The notes under the pieces: generated by a model
Database searches by the model: none
What the model was told of the DNA's origin: nothing
What the model saw: only the letters and a program-made list of their open reading frames with translations
Shown: positions 1-5,057 of the stretch, piece after piece
Numbering within the stretch: the first letter of the stretch is position 1
Layout of the letters: each line of letters opens with the position of its first letter
Program-made: the position numbers and the translations under genes
Source: Campylobacterales bacterium
GTDB taxonomy: Bacteria; Campylobacterota; Campylobacteria; Campylobacterales; Thiovulaceae
Length of the DNA: 5,057 nt
Direction: 5' to 3'
Assembly (NCBI GenBank): GCA_012963895.1
Contig: DTUW01000133.1
Location: 1 to 5,057, forward strand

Positions 1-430
1 AAAAAGGCTTAAAAACAACTAAAATTACTACAACTATCATTACAATAGTTGGGTATTCGTTGAGGAACCGGAAAAATTTCCCACTTTTCGAACATTCACC
101 CCGAGCCAATCTCTTTCGAACTATTCCTAAATAGATATGAAAACAGGTTAAGGAGGCTACAAATGCTATTTTCAAATACAACCACCAACCATCAGACAAT
201 CCATTGGTAATATATGTCAAATATCCCCCACTCAATAGAGTTGCCAACATTGCAGGAATACCTATATATTTGAATAGCTTGTATTCCATCACTTTGACAA
301 CTTCTACAAAACCACTATTGTCCTTGTTTTCAACATGATAGACATAGAGACGGGGGAGATAGAAGAGCATCGCAAACCACGAAATAAAGGAGATGATATG
401 GAAAACTTTTACAGATTCGTAAATGGTCAT
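1..430 (-). CDS. hemJ: HemJ, protoporphyrinogen IX oxidase (integral membrane; stop codon just beyond the left edge)
   Basis: Reading the minus strand from the ATG at 430-428 gives 143 open codons that run off the left edge. HemJ oxidises protoporphyrinogen IX to protoporphyrin IX, the penultimate heme step, in the inner membrane. The family pattern is clear: an N-terminal helix with His11 and Trp18, then FYLPRLYVYH (residues 23-32), a GIPAML helix start near 57, WWLYLK (82-87) with Lys87, and CFHIYLG with His98. About four membrane helices can be drawn (8-30, 52-74, 82-104, 124-142). The visible end, VVFKPF, is a typical HemJ C-terminus, and the next base is T, as a stop codon would need, so only the stop is probably missing. 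The start overlaps the gatB stop (ATGA), and only a weak AAGAAG (445-440) precedes it, suggesting translational coupling to gatB. Identification rests on recognised motifs, not a search. Confidence 0.9.
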   Translation of the reverse strand, partial: MTIYESVKVFHIISFISWFAMLFYLPRLYVYHVENKDNSGFVEVVKVMEYKLFKYIGIPAMLATLLSGGYLTYITNGLSDGWWLYLKIAFVASLTCFHIYLGIVRKRLARGECSKSGKFFRFLNEYPTIVMIVVVILVVFKPF

Positions 431-1842
431 GATAGTTTGCTTCTTAACAACTCATTCACCTTCTGAGGATTGGCACTCCCTCTACTCGCTTTCATAACCT
501 GCCCTACAAAGAAACCAAATAGTTTAGTTTTTCCCTGCTTATACTCTTCTACCTTGTCGCTGTTTTTACTCAATACCTCATCGATAAGTTTCAAAATAGC
601 ACTATCATCATTGACCTGCTTCAATCCAAGTTTTTCAATAGCTTCATCAACAGATATATCATGCTCCATCAAGTAATCCAAAATATCTTTTCCAGCCTTT
701 CCGCTGATAGTCTTATTGTCAATAGCTTTTACCAAATCTGAGAGTTTAGAACTACTGATAGGCGATGAGGTGATAGGTAAGTTGTTTTTATTCAATCTAC
801 CCAATAGCTCAACCGTTAGCCAAGTTACACTATTTTTGACAGAAGCACCACTATTTATCATCTCCTCAAAGAAGTTAGCTAACTCTATGGAACTGCTAAT
901 AACCTTTGCATCATATTCAGATAGTCCTAACTCTGTTTGAAATCTTTCAGCCTTCTCATCAGGAAGCTCAGGGATTTTGGAATAGGTTTCCAAAGTCTCA
1001 TCATCAATATAGACCTCCAATAGGTCAGGTTCAGGGAAATATCTATAATCTGCCGACTCCTCTTTACCTCTCATGCTTCTGGTCTCATTTTTCACACTAT
1101 CATATAGGCGAGTCTCTTGGATAACCTCATCTTCATATACTCCATCTTCCCAAGCCTCTATTTGTCTCTCTACCTCGTAATCGATAGCTCTTTGGATAAA
1201 TCTGAAAGAGTTGATATTTTTTATCTCAACTCTGGTATATAGTTTGGTATCCCCTTTCGGACGAATAGAGACATTAGCATCACATCTAAAAGAGCCTTCT
1301 TGCATATTTGCATCTGAAATATCGATATATCTAACTATTGAATGGAGTTTTTTAAGATACTCTATCGCCTCATCTGAACTCCTCAAATCGGGAGCTGAAA
1401 CTATTTCAAGTAGAGGAGTTCCTGCTCTATTTAAATCAACTTTGGAGTAGTTGGATTCGTGGATATTCTTTCCTGCATCAGCTTCAAGATGAGCCCGAAC
1501 AATTCCAATTTTTCTCCCATTGACTTCAATATATCCATTTTCCACGATAGGTTTATAGAATTGGGAAATCTGGTATCCACTTGGTAAATCTGGATAAAAG
1601 TAATTTTTTCTATCAAATTTAGAATATCTATTTATAGATGCATTTACAGCAGTTCCAAACTGGATAGCTTTATGGATAGCTTCACGATTTATTACAGGTA
1701 AAGCCCCGGGCAATGCTAAACAAGTTGGGCAGGTGTTGCTGTTTTCCTTCTCGTTGAAACTTGTAGGACATGAACAGAATAGCTTAGTTTTTGTGTTCAA
1801 TTGAACATGGACTTCAAGCCCTATCACTACTTCAAATTCCAT
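427..1842 (-). CDS. gatB: Aspartyl/glutamyl-tRNA(Asn/Gln) amidotransferase subunit B
   Basis: GatB is the tRNA-binding and phosphorylating subunit of the GatCAB complex, which turns Glu-tRNA(Gln) and Asp-tRNA(Asn) into Gln- and Asn-tRNA in bacteria lacking the direct synthetases. From the chosen start the protein has 471 residues, close to the usual ~475. Visible motifs in order: GLEVH (8-12) with Glu10 and His12 of the Mg/ATP site; four cysteines (23, 25, 38, 41) in the family's likely zinc site; RKNYFYPDLP (78-87); HLEADAGK (118-125); the signature DLNRAGTPLLE (136-146); QEGSFRCDANVSIRP (181-195); and ADYRYFPEPDL. A C-terminal YqeY-like domain ends in the usual KASRGSANP segment. The frame stays open to 1887, but the start at 1842 is preferred: it gives the conserved N-terminus and has AAGGA six bases upstream. 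gatA and gatC are not in the window. Confidence 0.97.
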   Translation of the reverse strand: MEFEVVIGLEVHVQLNTKTKLFCSCPTSFNEKENSNTCPTCLALPGALPVINREAIHKAIQFGTAVNASINRYSKFDRKNYFYPDLPSGYQISQFYKPIVENGYIEVNGRKIGIVRAHLEADAGKNIHESNYSKVDLNRAGTPLLEIVSAPDLRSSDEAIEYLKKLHSIVRYIDISDANMQEGSFRCDANVSIRPKGDTKLYTRVEIKNINSFRFIQRAIDYEVERQIEAWEDGVYEDEVIQETRLYDSVKNETRSMRGKEESADYRYFPEPDLLEVYIDDETLETYSKIPELPDEKAERFQTELGLSEYDAKVISSSIELANFFEEMINSGASVKNSVTWLTVELLGRLNKNNLPITSSPISSSKLSDLVKAIDNKTISGKAGKDILDYLMEHDISVDEAIEKLGLKQVNDDSAILKLIDEVLSKNSDKVEEYKQGKTKLFGFFVGQVMKASRGSANPQKVNELLRSKLS

Positions 1843-1847
1843 ATAAT
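1842..1847 (+). promoter_or_regulatory. Candidate -10 element for the dprA operon
   Basis: A perfect TATAAT on the plus strand overlaps the gatB start codon. Transcription would begin near 1854, leaving a leader of about 25 bases before dprA. No TTGACA-like -35 is seen at the normal distance, but Campylobacterota sigma-70 promoters usually lack a conserved -35. The AT-rich context makes chance occurrence possible. Confidence 0.4.
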
Positions 1848-1848
1848 T

Positions 1849-1853
1849 TCCTT
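1849..1853 (-). promoter_or_regulatory. Ribosome binding site deciding the gatB start
   Basis: AAGGA on the minus strand lies six bases before the ATG at 1842-1840. It supports this start over the in-frame ATG at 1887, which would add 15 residues not typical of GatB and would run into the divergent dprA gene. Confidence 0.75.
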
Positions 1854-1875
1854 TAAATTGTAAAATTGTGGTGCT

Positions 1876-1881
1876 ATTATG
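1876..1881 (-). promoter_or_regulatory. Weak candidate -10 element for gatB-hemJ
   Basis: The minus strand reads CATAAT here, overlapping the dprA start codon. It would give a leader of roughly 27 bases to gatB, enough to include its ribosome binding site. It matches the consensus at five of six bases and has no clear -35. TACAAT at 1862-1857 is an alternative but would leave too short a leader. Confidence 0.25.
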
Positions 1882-2691
1882 ATACAAGATGAAATACCAA
1901 TTTTGAAAATGGAAACTATTCCAAAAGAGTTACAGAAAATCAAATATCCACCAAAGGAGCTTTTTTATCAAGGCAGATTGGAATTGTTAGATAAACCGAA
2001 AATAGCTATCGTTGGAACTAGAAGACCCAACCAATATAGTAGAAGAGTTACATATATATTAGCCTCTCAACTCTCAAAATTGGGGATAGTGGTAGTTAGC
2101 GGTGGGGCTATTGGAACTGATATTATCGCCCATCGTGGAGCTTTTCCTAATACTATTTCGGTGATGGCAAATTCCTTAGATATTGTCTATCCCAAAAGTA
2201 ATAGGGATATGATTCAAAAAATGGCTATTGAGAGCCTCCTAATCTCTGAAAGTGAAAGAGGGGTAACCGCCCACCCAAAAAGATTTATTCACAGGAATAG
2301 ACTAATTATTGGATTATCTGATATTGTAATAGTTATTGAAGCTGACAAAAATAGCGGTTCTGCCCGAAATCTGAAAATAGCAGAAGAGACTAGAAAGCCC
2401 CTCTATGTTCTACCTCATCGCTTAGATGAATCTTTGGCTACTAATGAATATTTGGAACAGGGAAAGGCAAAAGCTATCTACAATATAGACCACTTTTTAG
2501 ATGAGGTTGTGGAGAGGTTTCAGGTGTCGAAAGTTGAGAAAGTGGAAAAAGATGAATTTATGGAATTTTGTAAAAACTCGCCTACTTATGAAGAGGCTTT
2601 CCAGAAGTTTGGAGATGTTCTATTTGAGAAAGAACTTTATGGAGAGGTCGAGATTATCAACGGTCGAGTAATTTGGAAAGGAAAACAATGA
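1879..2691 (+). CDS. dprA: DNA-processing protein DprA (natural transformation)
   Basis: DprA binds incoming single-stranded DNA in the cytoplasm and loads RecA onto it during natural transformation. The 270-residue protein is about the length of the Helicobacter form (266 residues as I recall). The Rossmann-like DNA-binding core shows GTRRPNQYS (46-54), VVVSGGAIGTDIIAH (71-85), a SES segment near 123-125, the RFIHRNRLIIGLSD helix (135-148) and SGSARN (159-164). A C-terminal DML1/winged-helix-like domain covers about 226-270, with SPTYEEAFQKFGD resembling the Helicobacter version. There is no N-terminal SAM-like extension, as expected for this short type. An ATG at codon 11 is possible, but the longer start aligns better with relatives. 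No Shine-Dalgarno sequence precedes the ATG. The gene heads a tightly packed rightward set and its stop overlaps the bamD start. Confidence 0.94.
   Translation: MIQDEIPILKMETIPKELQKIKYPPKELFYQGRLELLDKPKIAIVGTRRPNQYSRRVTYILASQLSKLGIVVVSGGAIGTDIIAHRGAFPNTISVMANSLDIVYPKSNRDMIQKMAIESLLISESERGVTAHPKRFIHRNRLIIGLSDIVIVIEADKNSGSARNLKIAEETRKPLYVLPHRLDESLATNEYLEQGKAKAIYNIDHFLDEVVERFQVSKVEKVEKDEFMEFCKNSPTYEEAFQKFGDVLFEKELYGEVEIINGRVIWKGKQ
2678..2682 (+). promoter_or_regulatory. Ribosome binding site for bamD inside dprA
   Basis: AAGGA in the last codons of dprA sits five bases before the ATG at 2688. This favours that start over the in-frame TTG at 2673 and lets bamD be translated by ribosomes finishing dprA. 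Confidence 0.7.
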
Positions 2692-3326
2692 GATTGCGAT
2701 TTGGAATTGTGGTTTTTCCACTCTCTATCCTGTTGCTATGGGGTTGTGCCGATAAAGACAAATTCAACCAAAGCGATACCTTTTGGTATAAGGAGATTTT
2801 GAAATATATCGAAATTGGAGACATGGATAGAGCCGATGACTCTTTTCTCTCCCTTGAAACTGAACATATCCACTCTCCAATATTACCAACCGCTACCCTG
2901 CTAATGATACAGGCTCATATCAAACAGGAAAACTATCTATTAGCAAATTACTACATGGACAAATATAGTAAGCTGTTTGGAACAGCAAAGAGCAGGGAAT
3001 ATATAGAGTTTCTTAGAATCAAATCCAAATATCTCGGATTCAAAAGAGCAGAACGAGACCAAAAACTGGTATTGGATACTCTGGATTTGATAGATACATA
3101 TCTAAAAACCTATCCAGACTCTCCATATGTTCCATATGTTGAGACTATGAAAACCAATCTCACTTTGGCTAAGTTCAATATAGATATTCAGATAATTACT
3201 CTATATCAGAAGTTAGATAAACCGAAAGCGGTGGAATATTACAAAAGTAGAGAAAACCTAAATTGGATAAAGCTTGATGAGATTGAACAGCCCAAAGTAT
3301 CTTTTATCAGATACCTCTTTGAATAG
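2688..3326 (+). CDS. bamD: Outer-membrane assembly lipoprotein BamD (ComL/YfiO)
   Basis: BamD is the essential lipoprotein partner of BamA in the complex that inserts beta-barrel proteins into the outer membrane; in Neisseria and Helicobacter it was named ComL, competence lipoprotein. The 212-residue product starts with a basic, hydrophobic signal peptide and a lipobox ending LLWGC, with Cys20 as the lipidated residue. Ala follows the Cys, consistent with outer-membrane sorting. The mature part is helical and TPR-like: FWYKEIL near 37-43, EHIHSP, LANYYMDKY, LFGT and YPDSPYVPYVETM all match the pattern of Campylobacterota ComL as I remember it (about 220 residues in H. pylori). Trp at the -2 lipobox position is unusual. 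The ATG overlaps the dprA stop (ATGA), and hemH begins 8 bases after the stop. I recognised it from memory, not a search. Confidence 0.88.
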   Translation: MRLRFGIVVFPLSILLLWGCADKDKFNQSDTFWYKEILKYIEIGDMDRADDSFLSLETEHIHSPILPTATLLMIQAHIKQENYLLANYYMDKYSKLFGTAKSREYIEFLRIKSKYLGFKRAERDQKLVLDTLDLIDTYLKTYPDSPYVPYVETMKTNLTLAKFNIDIQIITLYQKLDKPKAVEYYKSRENLNWIKLDEIEQPKVSFIRYLFE

Positions 3327-3334
3327 GAATAGAG

Positions 3335-4249
3335 ATGAAAAAAGCTATATTGTTGCTGAATATGGGAGGGGCAAATAGTCCCGATGAGGTGGAAGTGTTT
3401 TTAAAAAATATGTTTAGCGATATTCACATTCTCCCGATAGAATTCAACCCTATCCGCCGACTTGTAGCAACTGCTATCACAAGATGGAGAGCAGGAGAGG
3501 CAAAGAGCAATCTATCCCATGTCGGTGGTCGCTCTCCTCTAATTGGAAATACCAAAAAGTTATTAAAAAAACTCAATCGCAAAATTAGAGCAGAAGCGGT
3601 AATGAGATATACCCCTCCATTTGCAAAAGATGTTTTAGAAAAACTTAGAAGAGACAATATAGAGCAACTGATTCTATTTCCTCTCTACCCTCAATACTCC
3701 ACAACTACCACCCTTTCATCTTTTGAAGATATTTTCAACACTATTACCGAAATGAATTGGGGTGATGTAGCTATCAAAACAGTTCCACCATATTACAGAG
3801 ATAGACAATTTCTACAAATCTTGGCTAAGTCGATAAAAAAGGGGGTTCCAAATCCGAAAGAGTTCCACCTCATCTTTTCGGCTCACTCTCTACCTCAAAA
3901 AGTTATCGATAAAGGCGACCCCTATTTAGACCAAATTCACACCCAAATAGAGTTGCTCTCCAAACTACTACCCCAATTCAAATCGATAAATCTCGCTTTC
4001 CAATCCAAATTGGGACCCGTGAAATGGTTAGAGCCATCATTGGATAAAACATTGGAAAAGTTTCGAGGAGAGAAGGTAGCGATATATCCTATCTCTTTTG
4101 TAGTCGATAATATAGAAACAGATTTTGAATTGAATATTCAATATAGAGAGGTAGCAAAACGGCTTGGACTATTGGAATATCTCGTTATTCCATCTCTCAA
4201 CGATTCGGAGGAGTTTATCCAATTCATATTTTCCAAAATCAAGGAGTAA
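3335..4249 (+). CDS. hemH: Ferrochelatase
   Basis: HemH inserts ferrous iron into protoporphyrin IX to make protoheme, the last step of this heme route, in the cytoplasm or at the inner membrane face. The 304-residue protein matches the usual bacterial length of 300-320. Motifs visible: LLNMGG (8-12) at the N-terminus, GGRSPL (64-69), MRYTPPF (90-96), LFPLYPQYSTTTT (114-126), the catalytic FSAHSLP (181-187) with His184, FQSKLGPVKWLEP (222-234), and FVVDNIETDFEL (255-266) with the conserved Glu261. Both key catalytic residues are present, so the enzyme should be active. There is no membrane helix. AGGA (3325-3328) lies six bases before the ATG and overlaps the bamD stop. HemJ, which makes its substrate, is encoded on the other strand of the same window. 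Confidence 0.97.
   Translation: MKKAILLLNMGGANSPDEVEVFLKNMFSDIHILPIEFNPIRRLVATAITRWRAGEAKSNLSHVGGRSPLIGNTKKLLKKLNRKIRAEAVMRYTPPFAKDVLEKLRRDNIEQLILFPLYPQYSTTTTLSSFEDIFNTITEMNWGDVAIKTVPPYYRDRQFLQILAKSIKKGVPNPKEFHLIFSAHSLPQKVIDKGDPYLDQIHTQIELLSKLLPQFKSINLAFQSKLGPVKWLEPSLDKTLEKFRGEKVAIYPISFVVDNIETDFELNIQYREVAKRLGLLEYLVIPSLNDSEEFIQFIFSKIKE
4241..4246 (+). promoter_or_regulatory. Ribosome binding site deciding a TTG start
   Basis: AAGGAG in the last codons of hemH lies five bases before TTG at 4252. No in-frame ATG follows until 4663, so this strong site decides the non-ATG start of the next gene. Confidence 0.75.
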
Positions 4250-4251
4250 AG

Positions 4252-5057
4252 TTGAACATATCCGAACTTACCAAAAGAGCAATTCAGAAAATTTCGAAAC
4301 AGGGTGAAGCGATTACCCCCCTTCTCTTCTTTGATACCTTTTGTAGAGAGGCGAGAATTCACAAAGTATCAGTAGAAGATTGCGAATTGATAAAAAATTA
4401 CATTGAGAAGCTTGACCCTGAATTTAGAAAAGAGGCACAAAGACACAATATTAGAAATATTAGAGAGTTCCTAAGTTATCTCACCTCATCACTAAATAGA
4501 CTCAATCAGAACCACTTAGCAAAACGGCATAACTCTCTACTAAGTTTGGTGAATAAGATAATAGATGCAGTTTCCCTAATTGACAACAGAGAATTGGAAC
4601 ACCTTACAGGTAGAACCAATGCACTTCTAAACCGCTCTCACACAGCAGAGAATTTAGACGAAATGGCGAGAGAGTGGAGCAGGTTTGCTTTTGAATATAA
4701 AAGGGATAAGAATCGGGAAAAGCTATCCAAATTCGTTCCTATCGAGCCACAAGATGATTTAGATAGTTTGATAGATAAGATAATCCCTCTGTTGGAAAGG
4801 GAAAAGGATTTACGAGATACCACCAAATTGGTAGATTTGGTAATGAAATCGGCTGTTCCTTCTCTTGTCTCGTTTGATGATAGAGAGTTCAAAAATTTGC
4901 AAAAAGAGTTGCAGGAAGAGCCAGATAAAATATACCAACCCGAGACACAGGAGAAAATAGATAGATTTCACGATAGACGGATAGAACTTGATAGAAGAGA
5001 GGAGGAGATAGCTATCAATGAGGCTAAACAGGCTATTGATAGTTTCGTTGATGAGGT
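4252..5057 (+). CDS. Probable N-terminal part of a GGDEF-type (diguanylate cyclase) protein, cut by the right edge
   Basis: From TTG at 4252 the frame is open for 268 codons to the window end. The product is soluble, charged and strongly helical, with no signal peptide or membrane segment. The opening ISELTKRAIQKI, then TPLLFFDTFCREA (about 22-34), VSVEDC (about 39-44) and LDPEFRKE resemble the helical N-terminal region of GGDEF proteins typical of Campylobacterota, as I remember them. A charged, coiled-coil-prone stretch lies near residues 220-268 (DRRIELDRREEEIA). No GGDEF or EAL motif is within the window, so catalytic activity and even the presence of the cyclase domain are inferences. 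If it is such a protein it would make cyclic di-GMP. The gene begins 2 bases after hemH and is probably co-transcribed with it. The reading frame is confident; the function is moderate. Confidence 0.65.
   Translation, partial: MNISELTKRAIQKISKQGEAITPLLFFDTFCREARIHKVSVEDCELIKNYIEKLDPEFRKEAQRHNIRNIREFLSYLTSSLNRLNQNHLAKRHNSLLSLVNKIIDAVSLIDNRELEHLTGRTNALLNRSHTAENLDEMAREWSRFAFEYKRDKNREKLSKFVPIEPQDDLDSLIDKIIPLLEREKDLRDTTKLVDLVMKSAVPSLVSFDDREFKNLQKELQEEPDKIYQPETQEKIDRFHDRRIELDRREEEIAINEAKQAIDSFVDE

Noticed and set aside
470..1450. Open frames on the plus strand at 470-676, 716-940, 906-1124 and 1211-1450
   Set aside because: They lie antisense to the well-supported gatB gene, have no recognisable protein features, and reflect its codon pattern.
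1431..1616. 61-codon minus-strand frame
   Set aside because: Lies inside gatB in another frame of the same strand, with no family resemblance.
1843..1887. Longer gatB start giving 15 extra residues
   Set aside because: The extra residues are not typical of GatB, and the ATG at 1842 has a good ribosome binding site.
2673..2687. TTG start for bamD five codons upstream
   Set aside because: The ATG at 2688 has AAGGA at proper spacing and the typical ATGA overlap.
3123..3140. Tandem 9-bp repeat CCATATGTT x2 in bamD
   Set aside because: It encodes PYVPYV, where the Helicobacter protein as I recall it has a similar segment of the same length, so it is not a recent insertion.
3424..4892. Minus-strand frames at 3424-3657, 4138-4362 and 4638-4892
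   Set aside because: They are antisense to hemH and the last gene. Their sequences are low in meaning (serine- and leucine-rich) and show no family motif.
1..5057. Search by eye for defence systems, CRISPR repeats, insertion sequences, tRNA/rRNA, riboswitches and strong terminator hairpins
   Set aside because: Nearly every base is accounted for by recognisable housekeeping genes; I saw no supporting signal for any of these.

Overview
The window is compact, AT-rich bacterial DNA made up almost wholly of housekeeping genes. Protein content points to Campylobacterota (Epsilonproteobacteria). The DprA and BamD/ComL proteins closely resemble the short Helicobacter/Campylobacter-type versions as I remember them, and the last gene resembles the helical front part of GGDEF proteins common in Sulfurimonas/Sulfurovum-like bacteria. 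A free-living sulfur-oxidising relative is plausible, but the genus cannot be fixed by eye.

Layout: two divergent gene sets are separated by only 36 bp (1843-1878). Leftward (- strand) are gatB (427-1842) and then hemJ (430 to the left edge), joined by a 4-base ATGA overlap. hemJ does not appear as a closed ORF because its stop codon lies just past the window edge; the visible 143 codons look like essentially the whole protein. Rightward (+ strand) are dprA (1879-2691), bamD (2688-3326, again an ATGA overlap), hemH (3335-4249) and a TTG-initiated gene (4252 to the right edge). That last gene is probably the N-terminal part of a diguanylate cyclase-type protein whose catalytic domain, if present, lies outside the window. 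Gaps in the rightward set are -4, 8 and 2 bp, so it is very likely one transcript.

How the genes relate: GatB is the tRNA-binding, kinase subunit of the Glu/Asp-tRNA amidotransferase. HemJ and HemH carry out the last two heme steps (protoporphyrinogen IX to protoporphyrin IX, then iron insertion) and sit in opposite arms of the divergent layout. DprA loads RecA on incoming single-stranded DNA during transformation. BamD is the outer-membrane assembly lipoprotein, historically called ComL. These are unrelated pathways packed together, as is usual in small Campylobacterota genomes.

I see no RNA gene, CRISPR array, insertion sequence, long repeat, convincing terminator or defence system, and no stretch over 300 bases without a gene. 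The window looks ordinary. The points worth a second look are the gene-edge signals, the shared divergent promoter region and the uncharacterised last gene.
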